In this document: in pieces, positions 44,681 through 56,758 of the stretch
Layout of the letters: each line of letters opens with the position of its first letter
How positions within the stretch are numbered: the stretch's first letter is position 1
NCBI GenBank assembly: GCA_021432635.1
Contig: MU270060.1
Location: 124,001-188,000 of the forward strand
Direction of reading: 5' to 3'
Origin: Thozetella sp. PMI_491
Taxonomy: Eukaryota; Ascomycota; Sordariomycetes; Chaetosphaeriales; Chaetosphaeriaceae
Length of the DNA stretch: 64,000 bases
Translations under genes and position numbers: made by a program
The notes under the pieces: generated by a model
Databases searched by the model: none
Seen by the model: the letters and a program-made list of their open reading frames with translations, nothing else
Told to the model about the DNA's origin: nothing

Positions 44681-46405
44681 TTAGACCTTCTCGCTCCGGT
44701 TGCCCCTGGGATTATATGCTCTGCTACTGCCTATGACATGATTCTTTGCGTCTCTCGCTCCTCTCTTCGTCTCAATTTTCTCTCTCCATTCCTTTCCTTT
44801 CTTTATAGTGATGAGAACACCGAGAGACCCAAATGCTAGGAACGCGGCTGTGATAGTTGAAAACCAGCCGACTCCGATAACCTCAATACCAGGGACCACA
44901 GAGCCCGTCGCAGCGCAGGCGAACAGGTAGCGCACCGCAAAATTAGCCGCGATAACCTCGCCAGATCGCTCCGGCATGATATCCAAACAGTAAGTGTTGA
45001 GAGATGGGAAGCAGAAAAATTGTGCCACGCCCTGCAGAAAAAGAAGTATAACTGCAAGGGGAATACCACCTCGGTCGTACTCCATGGTCCAACCGTACAC
45101 CGCTATGCATACCGCAATGAAAATGAGGAATGGAAGGCATGAGTACAGGCGATCTTCCGGGATGCGGATTCCGCGCTTCTTGATGTACTTCTTCACCACC
45201 ATATCTGCGTAGCGTCCTCCGAGGAATGTACCGACGAAGTATCCGGCCCCAGGGGCCAGGAAGAACAACCCGCTTTGGAGGGGCGTCGTAAGGTGGAACC
45301 GCGGGTTGAGGACAGTGCGAATGGCAGCGAAGATCTGGTACATATTCCACAAGAGTGACGAGCTCGAGATCGCAGTGAGACAGACGTTCGGGTACGCGTA
45401 GAGCTGGAGAACTCTCCAAGGATTGAGCCTGCGTAAGAGAAATCGTATCTGTTCTCGCCGGTTGAGACCCCGCATGTCTTCCAACCCTTTGCGGTGGATG
45501 GTTTCTGGAAGTAGAAAAAAAGCGCCAACAGCTGCCACGCCAGCCATCCCGGTCTGCAGCCAGAAGATGACGCGCCAAGAGGTATACGTTACGATGATGC
45601 CGCCGAAAAAGGGCCCCAGTGCTGGTCCTATTAGTGTCCCGGAGAGAAACCAGCCCAGGGCGGTAGCCCGCTCGGTCGGTCGAAAGATATCACTAGAGAT
45701 CTTGTCAGTAGGTCTTATCTACGTGAATAAGGATGACGATCACGCTTACCCGATGACGGCGGAGCCAACTAGAAGAAAGGAGGTGCCTTCAAGGGCTGTT
45801 AGGATGCGAAATACGAAGAATGCCTCCAGGTTTGGGGCAAGAGCCGTGCCGATTGAGCAGCCCAGGAATGCGATAGCCGTCATCAGCGTCACCTAAGAAG
45901 GTTCCTGTCAACTATAGACCAGCTAGGTGCAGTCAGCCAAATTGGATCAACTCACCCATCTTCTCCCAAAACATTGGCTCAACGGACCCCAAATCAGAGG
46001 ACTCAGTCCCATAAAGAGCATGTACATAGCGTTGGCGAGGTTAATGATAGCCACTGTGGTGTGATACTCCTCTGCAACTTCGGGACCTGCCGAAAGAAAG
46101 GAGGTACTTGAGATGGGGGTTAGGAAGGAACAGAAAGATAGCAGTGCCAAGATTATCTGCTTCCGCCTGATGGGGAGTTTATCGTATATCTCATCGAAGG
46201 GATCCTCCCGGCTGCTTGGTACCCGGATAGGTGTCTCATGCCCCATGGATCGATGCGTTAGGACTTGGCATATTTCGCCCATGCCTTCCTCTCGAACAGA
46301 ATCTACATCTCTTGTAGGACTAAGTCTCGGTTCGTTGTCTGGCTTGGAATCCTCCATGCTCCCAGCACCATCGACGTGTGAAGTTTCGGTTGCGTGGGTC
46401 GCCAT
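44681..46405 (-). CDS. MFS multidrug transporter (DHA1 type)
   Basis: 534 residues, three exons: 46405-45956, 45892-45750 and 45692-44681. A long acidic N-terminus precedes DEIYDKLPIRRKQIILALLS (TM1). The loop GPLSQCFGRRW with VTLMTAIAF across the first intron is MFS motif A, and GWFLSGTLIGPALGPFFGG is motif C of drug:proton antiporters. The second intron splits VIG and DIFRPTERA. The central loop (HRKGLEDMRGLNRREQ) separates two six-helix halves, giving the usual 12 membrane segments. The first in-frame ATG is at 46405. Substrate unknown. No other exporter-linked cluster genes stand nearby. Confidence 0.92.
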
Positions 46406-47607
46406 CAATTATGAGATACTGGCAGAAAGGAGTCTAGGTTCCTCCAAATAGCCAATCTCTTTTTCCACGAAGGCTACTGCTGGCGAAACCGAATTGTCGG
46501 CTACGATGGTTGGGGAGCGATCTGGCGTGTTTCCAATTCCGGATTTAATGAGAAATAGCTGAGAACGCTAAATGCCTCTTGAAGGTATAAAGGGGTAGAG
46601 CGCATCCGGCCACAAGAATAATCCGAAGAATAGAGAAAGGGAAAGGAGAAGAAAAAGAAGAAGTTCCGCGATCCGGAAGAGGAGTTCTCATCCAACGCGG
46701 AATGCTCTTATTCCCGACCCTAGAGGCGATAGGCTAGATAGGCTAACAGCCATGATCGTAGAGCATGACCCCGGTCCTTCAAGCGGGGCTACGTGTAGTG
46801 TAGACTATCTCCGCAGTATCGCTCATAGGACAAGCACAACAATTCGTTACGGGTAGAGGCATATTGCCCTCTTGGCCTTCAAGTGTCATCTGCGGCACAC
46901 GTCGGCCATTATTATTAGCCACAAGATAGGAGCCTAGTCAGCTTGCAACTCAGGAGTCGGAAATACCCTTTCCCACAGTCCACTTACCCTTGGCTCAATT
47001 GATCTGTCCCGCCTGTATCACATAACCCTGCTGTGACTCTGTATTTCTGGCATTTGCAATTGGAAGCTCTCCCCTTTCAAATGATACCACTCCAACGGTG
47101 GAAACATCCACGAGATGTCGAAATTCCCGTGATCCTGGACTTTGGTGCAGATCTGTAGTTAGTTTACTGGCAGCTAATGCAAGATACCACCAGCGACTTT
47201 GTGGTTGATATCGGCGCCAGAGAGCGGGCGTTTATCTGGAATATCCAGCATGCCGTAGGACGCACGCCAGTTCAATGGTCTTTGGCTAGTCGTTGGATCT
47301 GTAGCTTAGGTACGGAGAAATGCGCACTTCTTGTAGCGAATTCCTGCCATGATCTTAGCCGGGGGAGCTGTGCCCGCGCTGATGGCACCCAAATATAGAT
47401 CTCTCTTGGGCCCCGGGCTCTGGTCACATATAGGTAGTACGCTGTAACTCCGTAGGGTCATCGTTTGGTTGTCGGCTTCTCCTTTCGCAGCAGAATAGTG
47501 CATTTGGATTCGATGGATATGACAACGTCGCCGCTTTCGAAGAGGAGAATCATGGTGCTTATGTGGTCCATGTGGTGAATGGAAGCCTGATGGGAAAAGC
47601 AGTCGTC
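46406..47607. other. Intergenic, no gene seen
   Basis: 1.2 kb between the MFS start and a truncated transporter. No upstream exon of the siderophore transporter could be found in it. Confidence 0.4.
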
Positions 47608-48344
47608 CAGCTGCTGGGATGAATATTACTACTCGTATTTACAAGTAGTAAACAATCAGAGCGTTGCCAACGCAGGCTATATCCTCAACGCTTACTCACT
47701 CACGTCATCCTTCATCTCTCCCTTCGCCGGCTTGTAAGGAACTCTGGCGTACACGATATACCCTTAGGTGCTAACGAGTTCGCAGGCTGATACGACAGAC
47801 CGGCCGCTTCTTTGCCGGGTTGCCGTTCATTGGTCTCGGCACTGCCCTTCTAATCGTTTTCAGGACGCCTGGCAGCTCACCCGGGTACCTGGCCATGTGC
47901 CAAGTCTTTAACGGAATTGCCGGTGGTGTATTCTCCATGTGCGCTCAGATTGCCGTCATGACCACCGTCAGCCATCAGGAGGTGGCCATCGCCCTCGCCA
48001 TGTACGGCCTATTCGGTTCGATCGGCGCGGCAGTGGGCCAAACCATCGCCGGTGCTCTGTGGACGAACATTCTGCCCGCAAAGATCTACGAACACCTCCC
48101 GGAGGGCAGCAAGAATCTGACGGCGAACATCTATGGCTCCCTAACCGTGCAGCTGTCATACCCGATGGGCAGTCCCATCCGAGACGCTATCATCAAGGCG
48201 TATGCAGACGTGCAGAGATGGATGGTGATCTCTGGCGCTGTCTTCATTCCGCTGCTGGTCGTTTGCCTGTTCATGTGGAAGAGCGCAAATGTAAAAACGG
48301 TGGAGGACATCAAGGGTCAGCAGTCGAAGGGCACTGTGTGGTAG
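47608..48344 (+). pseudogene. Siderophore-iron transporter, 3' half only
   Basis: C-terminal half of a SIT-type major facilitator protein. An open frame from about 47608 reads CWDEYYYSYLQVVNNQSVAN, the signature loop of siderophore transporters, then AYSLTSSFISPFAGL; a GTAAGG...CAG intron (about 47737-47785) with a GCTAAC branch site joins LLIRQTGRF. The rest (QVFNGIAGGVFSMCAQIAVM and on) runs to a normal C-terminus at 48344. A TGA lies in frame just before the start, and the first six helices are missing, so it cannot be a working transporter by itself. The surviving half is free of stops, which suggests a recent truncation, or an assembly error. Confidence 0.8.
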
Positions 48345-48634
48345 TCATGTTGGCTACATGTTTTGATGCGGTGCGACCCACCAAAGCCGCTAAGCGAATC
48401 AAACGACGCCAACCTTTTGGCTTGTAAACATGGTAAATTGTTTACGGTCGAGGTCCAGAGCCTCCTCCTGCCACACTTCTTCGCCCCGCCTCAATACCTA
48501 CCTCACCTATTGACCTATATTCGGCCCCTAGTCTGAGCAACTTGGCATTCTGCTCTATCTCATTTCATAGCTCAGTGATTCATGTTACTTCTCATAAGTC
48601 AGTCGGCTTTCCCAACCTTAGCCTTCCGGGAGGG

Positions 48635-50140
48635 ATGTCACTGCACGGTGGCCCAGCGATCAATCGACAGGGCCCTAGCCTGACTGTCCTGCCCCCAGAA
48701 ACGCTGACTGCGATATGCCAATATTTCTGCAGCCATATTGGAGAGACGGAACCCCCGCGCGTCCCAGATGCGCTCTTACAGCACGCCGCCATACGTGCCG
48801 ATGATGAGTTGCCGCGGCAGTTAGTCGACGAGGGATCACTACACGCCCTGTGCTTGACGTCCAAGTATACCCGAAGCATTGCCCAGCCTGTTTTGTACCA
48901 CACCTTCGCCCCTGGATGCGGCAACACCTCGCCGGTTGCCAGTGGCTCATGGGATCAACAGCTGGCATTGTTTCTGAGAACAATATGGAAACGCCGCGAC
49001 CTCGCTGCGTTGGTTAGGCGGCTAGTGATACATCCGACCCTGCTCCAGCGAGTCGCCAGCGTTAAAGCCATTGCCATTACTTACGATATCTTAGTCGAGA
49101 TGAAGCTCCCATCTACAGGGGATGCCACTCTGCTGTCGTGGGTTTATCCAACCTGGCCCTCTTGGCCTTATGCTCGTCGTTATAACGCATCTGGAGGACT
49201 GACGCAAGATTTGGTCCAAATGCTTGTTCATCTGCTGCCCAACCTATCACACCTTACCCTCCACATATCCTCATATATGCTCTTCAAAGACCTCCCGGGC
49301 TGTGTCCAATCGACTCTCGAAAAGCGAAGAGACAAGCCACAGCTTCCACTGAAGATCCTAGACGTTTATCTCTACGCTACAAAGCCCGGCCTGCTCGACC
49401 TAGGCCGCACGGCCAGTAGCATCCTGGCGCTTGCGCCACAGCTCGAAACACTCAACATTGACATGGCTCGGCAGGACCTGTTCTATCCGCGTCACGAGAT
49501 GCCGAATCTGAAGCACCTTCGAATCACACATAGCTGGTTCGACGGAAAACAGATGGGGGAATTCTTGCGCGCCGCGCTGGGTGGGTTGGAGACATTCATG
49601 TATGAGATTGGCAGTCCCTCTACAATGCGCTGGTGGAAACATTTTAGTCCTGCAAACATCATCGAGTCCTTACACCCTCACCAATCCACGCTCACTATGA
49701 TGCATCTTGACCTCCGCCGGCATCGATCACCAGACAATGTGCTCGAAGATGAGCAAGACGACCCCAGGACCATGCCGACGCTCCGAGACTTTGGTGGCCT
49801 AACACGATTGGTTCTAGATGTAGACTCGGTCTACAATAATCACACGAATTATGGGTCGGGACGAGACATTCTTACTGGGTTGCTGCCGTCGAACATCGTA
49901 TTCTTTGGCCTAGCCGGGAGTCCCAAGACAACACATATTCCTCTTATGATGAACAGCCTCGATGGTCTTGCAGATGCCGTGCGGCATGCACAGTTCGTCG
50001 GACTTAGAGAGATTCGGTGCGACATAGACCTCGAGCCCGGTAGCGGTGGTTTGCCGGGGCGATTTGCAGCGGCTGGAGTACGACTAACCTTCTGCCATTG
50101 GCCACTGAGCATGCCAGCAAAGCCGACCGACCATCAGTGA
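48635..50140 (+). CDS. F-box/leucine-rich-repeat-like protein
   Basis: Single exon, 501 residues from the first in-frame ATG (MSLHGG) at 48635. LTVLPPETLTAICQYF near residue 15 is an F-box-like helix start, interrupted by an acidic insertion, then HALCLTSKYTRSIAQPVLYH, the usual second half of fungal F-box domains. The remainder carries leucine-rich stretches (LPNLSHLTLHISS, LAPQLETLNIDM, MPNLKHLRITHS) typical of substrate-binding repeats. It could act as an SCF ubiquitin ligase adaptor with Skp1; the target is unknown. It lies just after the truncated siderophore transporter, with no apparent link. Confidence 0.8.
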   Translation: MSLHGGPAINRQGPSLTVLPPETLTAICQYFCSHIGETEPPRVPDALLQHAAIRADDELPRQLVDEGSLHALCLTSKYTRSIAQPVLYHTFAPGCGNTSPVASGSWDQQLALFLRTIWKRRDLAALVRRLVIHPTLLQRVASVKAIAITYDILVEMKLPSTGDATLLSWVYPTWPSWPYARRYNASGGLTQDLVQMLVHLLPNLSHLTLHISSYMLFKDLPGCVQSTLEKRRDKPQLPLKILDVYLYATKPGLLDLGRTASSILALAPQLETLNIDMARQDLFYPRHEMPNLKHLRITHSWFDGKQMGEFLRAALGGLETFMYEIGSPSTMRWWKHFSPANIIESLHPHQSTLTMMHLDLRRHRSPDNVLEDEQDDPRTMPTLRDFGGLTRLVLDVDSVYNNHTNYGSGRDILTGLLPSNIVFFGLAGSPKTTHIPLMMNSLDGLADAVRHAQFVGLREIRCDIDLEPGSGGLPGRFAAAGVRLTFCHWPLSMPAKPTDHQ

Positions 50141-50281
50141 ATTCAGATACCTCATGGGATCGGCTGCGATTAATCATGTTCGACTAGCGGAGAGGGTGCC
50201 TTGATCATGAAGGTATACCAAGAATATATACATACAGAATATATGCAAACGCCGGCTCGACGATGGTGCCTTCATCTTTGG

Positions 50282-51738
50282 TTACACCTCAATGCACTGC
50301 GAGTAGTATGGGTTTTGCTCGACACACTTGCCAGTAGCACAAACCGTAGATCCAGTGTATCCATTCCCGCCGCACTGGCCGTAAAGGGCCACGGAGCCGA
50401 CGGCCGCCGACGCAGCACCCGAGGCAACGGCCGCCTTTGTTGCCACCAGTGTAGATGGTGTCACCGTCGAAAGCGTGGTTTGGGGGCTAGAACCAGTTTT
50501 CGAGGTAGGCGTGGCTGCCTTCGAGGAACCGGTTCCTGTGGAAGACGAATCCAGCTTCCCCGGCCCGGCGTTGCTTGGCACACTCGACTGGATCGCGCTC
50601 GCCGCAGCGGCCGAGGCGATGGTCAAGCCGTCGAAGTCCGAGAAGAACGAGGTGTCCTTGTAAGAGAAGCTATCACTCGTAGTGCCAGTCAAAAGGTTCG
50701 TTTCGCAGGACCGGCCGAGCGCCGACTGGCACTGCGCGTTGGTCGTGGAGTCGGGCGAGGTGAACAGCTTCCCCTGGTAATCGCTCACCATGATTTTCAC
50801 ATCGTTGAAGACATTGCCCTCGAAGATTCCCTTGGCGGTGGCCTCACCGCCCTCAAGGGCGTGGCCTTTGATGTCGTCCCACACGTTGTTGACGGCATGC
50901 AGGAGCGTGCCGCCGCTAAGGGCAGGGCCGCGGCCAGCGGTATGGTAGATGTAGTTGTTCTTCATGGTGATTTGGTCCGCGTCGCCGACCATCTCAAAGA
51001 CCCAGTAGTGGTAGCCGTCGCAGCCGGTAGAAAACGTACTGTTTCCGTTAACGAAGTTGTTGGACAATGTGATCCGAGTGCTCGTGTCGAAGCCGAAGAC
51101 GTAGTGCTGACGGCCGGGTCGTGTGGTCTACCATGGTCTCGTCAATACACTATTTTGTAATGCCTACTCGGAACACAGGTGCCTACCTTGACATGATCTA
51201 CCCACACGAGATCAGCTCCATCGAACCCGATAGTGTCTCCACCCCAGACATATTCGTGGTTCAAGTCGGTCACTTCGATGTTCTGGATGATGACGTTGCT
51301 GGCGTCACCCCTCACCCTCAGGCCTTTGCCCTTGATAACGCCGCTGGTGCCAACGCCGATAAGGGTCTTGTTCGACGCAATGTCGATCGGCTGAGTCCCT
51401 GCAGTGTCCCACGTAGCAGTGAGTTTGGTGCTGCTTCCGCAGTCGTCCTGGATAATCTTCTGGCATGCAGAGCCGGTCCCCCACGAGGCGCACACCGTGC
51501 CGGTGGTGGTTCCTTCAGAGCCCGTGAAATCGTACTCTTTGTTTAGTACTATGACGCGAGGAGTCGAGTCCGTAAGCATAGACTTGAGTTCATCGATGTC
51601 GGTGGGATATTCCGCAGTCGCAGATCCGCCACCCGTCACACCGGCAGCAAATCCCTCGGCGCTGCCGACAACGCTCTGGCCTACCCCCAGCTGTGCCAAG
51701 CTCGCAGCTAGAATAGCAGTTACGAGTGAGGACTTCAT
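50282..51738 (-). CDS. Pectin lyase (PL1) with C-terminal CBM1
   Basis: Secreted lyase, 465 residues, two exons (51738-51187, 51127-50282; phase 0). The signal peptide is [20 protein letters not shown]. The right-handed beta-helix shows [22 protein letters not shown], then [23 protein letters not shown], and [19 protein letters not shown], with the catalytic arginine of the GR pair. This set fits pectin lyases, which cut methylated pectin by beta-elimination without calcium, better than pectate lyases. A Ser/Thr-rich linker ([17 protein letters not shown]) leads to a C-terminal fungal cellulose-binding domain, [20 protein letters not shown]. Joining a CBM1 to PL1 anchors it to plant cell walls. 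The ATG directly follows an A-rich leader within an A/T palindrome. Confidence 0.95.
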
Positions 51739-52297
51739 TTTTTTTTTTAAAAAAAAAAAATCCAATGGTCTTGCCAAATTGCCAAAATCTCTGTAGTGGG
51801 GAGTGTGGCAGTTGAGTAGACAGAAGAACTGAAGCGCACAGTCGATGTGGCAAATGAAAGCGTGCGTGAAGTATATGTGCCAAGTGAATGTGAAATAAGA
51901 AACGAAGGACGATAATTGGGACACAGCGAGCGTTGAGAGTTAACAGACCCGTAGTCGCGACATTAGGGCGAGTTCTGCTGGCATCGACTTTATAGGTTCA
52001 CATTTTACTATGGACGCCACTAGTTGTATAGCATGAGCAAGCGACCAACGGGAAATTGGCTGTCAATCCAGTACGGAGTACACGCATTAAACTCTATAAA
52101 CCGACCCAGTTCAATGAATCTGTAACTAAGTCTAGGCCATATAAAGTAAGCGAATTAAGGCTTGGTGGAGAAATTGGACCACACCAGTTGGGGCCAGTTT
52201 CAGGTTAGGACAGCAATACGAGGAAGCCAAGCCCAACACGTGGGTGATGCTGACAAGTGTGTAAACTAGAGGCGCCGTTCCGGGCACAGTCGAGCTG
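51739..52297. promoter_or_regulatory. Promoter region of pectin lyase
   Basis: 560 bases upstream of the pectin lyase. Its first 22 bases (51739-51760) are T10 followed by A12, which forms a perfect palindrome beside the start codon. The 3' end of the oxidoreductase gene is at the far side. Confidence 0.45.
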
Positions 52298-53669
52298 TTA
52301 AAGGTCGTCGGGCCGGAAGTTACTGCTAGGTCTCGGCCCCAATCCCGACTTGTTGTAGATCATATCCAACGCCCTCGCCTGCGCAATGCTATCCTCGTGG
52401 CTGATGAAAATGCCAGTACCCTCGCGGCCCTTCACCCTATTGACGAACTGCTCCAGCATATGCCGGTAAGTCGACCAGAAGGGCTCGCCCGGCTGATCAA
52501 CGCCCATCTCCCTGAATGCGTAGGCCTTTTTGTGCTCCGTCTTGGAGTATTTCTTTGTTGTCTTCGAGCCGCGCGTGGCCTCGAACTCATCGACCACATC
52601 AATCCGGTGATAGTTTTGTGAGAAAATTATGTCATGGAATATCACCTTGCGCGTCCTAGTCACCTTGATTCCCTTCTCTTTTTCTTCCTCCGGCGCAGCG
52701 ACTGGCTGATGCGTCACCGTCACCTTGAGGGAGAAGGACGTAGCGGACGCCCTCATCCCTCCATTGACCTCGCCGACGCCGCCATTCGGAAAGCTCAGCT
52801 TCGCGTGGAACGTATGGTCGCACTTCTCGCGTGGTGGCGCCATTCTAGTCAGCTGGGCTTCGGTGCATTCAATAGGCTCCGTGCCAAATGCATCCCGGAT
52901 AGCCGCAACCGGGTACGTGCCCAGGTCCAGAAGGGCACCACCACCAATGTCGTAGTTGAAACGGATATCGTCGTCCTTGGCAACAAAGAAGGGGACTATG
53001 GATGTGCCCAGAATGTGGGATATGTTGGGCGGGTCCAGAGTGGAGAGAAACAGCCGCCAGGCAGGCGCGAAGCGGGCGTGGAACGCCTCCATCAACACGG
53101 GGGGTGTTGGACCCCGAGATAGAAGGCGATGATGAAATAGTGTCTCGGTCTGGTCCGCATTCCCGGTAGAGGGTTTCTCGAGAAGAACGTGCTTCCCTTT
53201 GGCGAGTGCCTTCAGAGTCCATTCGAAGTGTAGCCCGCTAGGTAATGGGATGTACACCACGTCGATGTCAGGATCATTAAGCATGTCTTGTCATCGGAGG
53301 TTAGTTTGGCTTGACGCCAGGAGCTCGGGTCAAGAAGCGTGCAAGGCCGAGCATATACAGTCGTACGAGTCCCTGACCACGGGAATGCCGTGTTCCTTGG
53401 CAAAGGTAGTAGCCCGAGTCTTATCGCGCGCGGCAACGGCGTGCACAATGACTTCAGGGTGGCTCTTCGCGGGGAGGATGAGAGCCATGGGGCTAGAAGG
53501 AGCGGTTCAAGGTCAGCTTCACAATCGTGTCTTCGTGGCGAAAGAATTTGGCCCACGCAATGTTGGCGGCGCCAAGAATTCCAAACTTGAGTGCACCGTC
53601 TTGCTTGGCTACTACGGGCGGCTTGAACATCGCCCAATTGCGACGCACGCCACCCAAGAACGACGCCAT
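52298..53669 (-). CDS. Gfo/Idh/MocA family NAD(P)-dependent oxidoreductase
   Basis: 411 residues from three exons, 53669-53557, 53492-53359 and 53286-52298; phases agree. Residues about 28-38 form the dinucleotide motif (KFGILGAANIA, split by the first intron), then AKSHPEVIVHAVAARDKTRA. DPDIDVVYIPLPSGLHFEW and the catalytic lysine in LLEKPS follow, then DIGGGALLDLGTYPVAA. The layout matches D-xylose 1-dehydrogenase and dimeric dihydrodiol dehydrogenase-like enzymes of fungi. A sugar substrate is likely but not certain. Its closeness to the pectin lyase might suggest plant sugar use, which is inference. Confidence 0.92.
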
Positions 53670-54177
53670 TTCGGGCAGGCAAGGAAGTCAATTGCCCTTT
53701 TGGTGATGGCTGTTGGACGCTTCACTTGATCTAAGAGGCTGAATGAAGAACTTTATACAGATAATTGGTGCTCCTTTTGCTCACCATTCAGCCTACCCGA
53801 CAGGTGGCTTGACGTGGTCATTATATACAGGCAGCCGGTCAAGGGAGCCATCGGCACAACTTTGTCCGACAAGATTAGACAAACCCTCCTGGCTTCCATC
53901 GTCCATACGAAAAAGTGTCCGAGTATATGCTAAGTTATCTTGTCGGGATTAGTGAGCCGTGCATGCTGAGTGAGAAAAAGTTCCGTCGCATGAGGAACTT
54001 TTTCTCGATTCAGCGAAGGATAGCAAATGTGGGGCCAGACTTCAGGGTTCGCTTCGTTGCCCCTGGACAGTCGCATAGCCGCATTAGACGGTGTTGCACG
54101 TGAGTCCGAAAGATCATGTAACTTTTGGCCACGACCTCAGCGTCAACCCGACTTATTCCAGGTCATCAATGCTTTGA
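53670..54177. other. Intergenic, no gene seen
   Basis: About 500 bases holding the oxidoreductase promoter. An inverted near-repeat of AAAAGTTCC/GGAACTTTTTC lies near 53978-54007. Confidence 0.35.
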
Positions 54178-54423
54178 ATGACGGATTCTATAGCCATGAG
54201 CAGTACCGCAGACATGAGTTCGCCTGATACACGCCAACGATCCGGACGGTGCTGCGAGCGCTGTTGGTTTAGGCGGCAGAAATGTGATGAGGATCGGCCA
54301 GCCTGTGGTCCCTGTTCTTCGGTCGGCTCCCAGTGTTCGTATCGTTTGAATATCCGCTGGGGAGGCGTCGGCAGGGACAAGCATGGCCCGAAATGCCCTT
54401 CACGGTATGTGGGTACGATTTAA
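54178..54423 (+). pseudogene. Orphan Zn2Cys6 DNA-binding domain
   Basis: 81 codons with an ATG. Residues about 25-52 have a full Cx2Cx6Cx6Cx2Cx6C cluster (CERC, RRQKCDEDRPACGPC, SSVGSQC), and YRLNIRWGG after it matches the segment that follows the cluster in Fungal_trans_2 regulators. A stop comes 81 residues in. A candidate GTATGT donor at 54402 with a TTAG acceptor near 54490 runs into a stop after three codons, so no regulatory domain can be joined. It is probably the remaining 5' end of a truncated regulator; a very small functional DNA-binding protein cannot be ruled out. Confidence 0.65.
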
Positions 54424-55060
54424 GCATCGTTACAGAATCAAGTCTAAGACATGAATACTCTCCAGATATAGATTTCATTGCATATTAGCTTTCGACATTG
54501 AAGATACTTTCTTCCTTGCAACATTGCAACACATTATCTTCCTCGCCAAACTAAGATGTAGCCTCGGAGTCGGCAAAATGTCGGTACATCGATCTGGCTT
54601 CATGTCTCGGCGAACTTCGAGCTTCTCTGTGGGTTCTAAGAGTGTCCTTGCTAGAGGAGCTGCAAAGTTGGGTTATAGAGCAACTATGTGCCATATACAC
54701 ACCATAAATGAACTGACATGGCCAGAACTATACTATACTATATATATATATATACGCGGTTTCTTGCCGGCGCCCTCTGGATTAGGGACCGGCGACAACT
54801 CCCTGCAAACAACACTGCCCGCCTAGCCACGCTACCTGGCCTACAATTCCAAAAGTCAATGCGATCCCACTAGCATTGGAACGATTCAAAAACCAATACT
54901 TGAGCTTAGCAATACTATCCAATTGTCCGAACTTGACTATAGCCGTGTCCAGCTTATTCCACAGGTAAGAGACCAAGGGGTCTTTTCTGCCAGTTCGCAT
55001 GATTTTGTTCTTTCATAGGCATTGCTATGTCGTGTAGCAACGGGCGAGGCCAATTATTAC
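54424..55060. other. Intergenic, no gene seen
   Basis: About 640 bases where the body of the Zn2Cys6 regulator would be expected. A TA dinucleotide run lies near 54740. No conserved coding stretch. Confidence 0.4.
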
Positions 55061-56758
55061 TTAACAACATGCTATAGGTACATATACAGGAACATCATCC
55101 AAATACTCCTCTAGTCTCCTGAATGCCTCTTTATGCACCTCGCCAGCCTCTAGCAAATAGCCCTTGTACAATAGCAGTTCCTCTAGCTGCCAGAGCTCAT
55201 GAACGACTTGGGGATTCGCGTGACTCTGCCCATACTCGCGCAAGGCGATAATACTGTGCATCCTGCTGATCGGAACATTCGGCCCGGAGTCCTTTTCTCT
55301 GTCGTTCTCAATAGCCACCCTAACAATGTTGGCCAGGAGTCGGGCGTCTAATCGAGATATCTTGGTCGCCCTGTACGTGGTGGTGTGCCGATAAGTATCT
55401 TCTAGATCGCAAAATGAAGGGAATGAGGCTTTGGCTAGAACCCATGTTCTCATCCAGCTGAGAAAAATATAGATCTTCTTCCTAGTCTCGCTAGACTTCC
55501 AATTATCCCACCCGCAGATCGTTCTAAGGGCATCAAGCTTGAATCGGTGGTAGTCCACAGGCGATACTTCCTCCCGGATGCTTGTTGGGGGCTCCATGTT
55601 CTCGTAGATATTTTCTGCCGCGGCAAAAAATGATCCACAAGTCGCCAGCTCTTCGTGCAGACGCATGAATTTCTGATTTACCTTTTCCAGGTTTTCATCG
55701 GGGATTTTGATCAATTCCGCGTCCCAGACAAGCCGGTAGAAGAAGAAGAGAAACCGTTGGTCGAATTTGTCGAAGAAAATGCTTGCGTTCAATATCCACG
55801 CCTGTTCAAGGGCGGATACCTGGATAGGTATCCCGTCCCGCTGCCATGATGTGACTAGGTGCTGCAGAGCGCTTGTTAGCTGCACCACCGGGTGCGAGAT
55901 CGCGTAGTGAGAGGCCGCGAGCGCGACAAGATGACTGAGAAGCGTCGAAAAGAGGGACGTCTGGCCGAGAATGGCCATGGTGTACAGTATTTCCAAGATG
56001 TTCCAGACGAACAGAGGACCTTCGACCTTCAGGATATTCTCGACTTGTAGGAAGGCCTTGCGGGCCAGTCGACCGGCAAGGACGCCCTGGCCCCGAGACA
56101 AGAGTCCTGATACGACTCGAAACGTGGCGCTGAGATGCTCTGGATCATATACATCTGTCATCTTTGGGACATAAGGTAGAAGCGCGGAGGTCTCTGACGT
56201 CTCCGTAGCCGAGTAGTCAAGCGGTTTCCCTTGCTCAAAGAAAGCAGAGCTCCATGTCCGAATGCTGGTCAAGAATTTTAGGGTTGCAAATTCGGATGCG
56301 CTCATCTCTGGTGTTTTGAGCAGATCAGTCTGGCCTCCCGTGGTGGGCCCATGATGACCCGTAGGGCCCTCTGAGGAGCCAGAGGATCGTGCGGTATCGC
56401 TGCTATTCTTCGCTTCAAAACGGGCTTGCCGTTCGTTCTTATAGAAGCCCCACTTAGCGAAGCGCTTCTTATACATCTGCAGGCTGAGTGGGGAGCATGT
56501 CAGCCTGATTATTTGCCACGTATATATATATCCTGGACGGGCTTCCGGGGCACATCAAACTCACGTCGCCTTGAACTGGTAGTCCTTTTCCATCTTCGCC
56601 ATGACGTATCGGAGCTTTCTCCGCTCGCCAAGGTACATGCGCTCCAGGTGCGGGTAGACATCAGACCATTCCTTTTCGGTGTGGCGGACGGCGAGATTCT
56701 CCTCGTGGGCTTTCGCGTCCAAGCTTCCTGCGGCCTTGGCCTGCCCGGGGCTCTCCAT
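55061..56758 (-). CDS. Clr5 domain-containing protein
   Basis: 538 residues in two exons, 56758-56565 and 56483-55061, joined in phase 2 over an 81-nt intron. The first in-frame ATG is at 56758. Residues about 28-80 form the Clr5 domain: EWSDVYPHLERMYLGERRKL, VMAKMEKDYQFKAT, then across the intron LQMYKKRFAKWGF. This domain is DNA-binding-like and found in many fungal regulators. The rest is helical and Leu-rich, with a serine-rich stretch near residue 95 and a conserved FFAAAENIYENM-type part near 310. Targets are unknown. Many family members have this same layout without a known function. Confidence 0.88.

Noticed and set aside
47177-47398. 73-codon frame as a first exon of the siderophore transporter
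   Set aside because: No membrane segment or SIT motif and no splice path to the 3' half.
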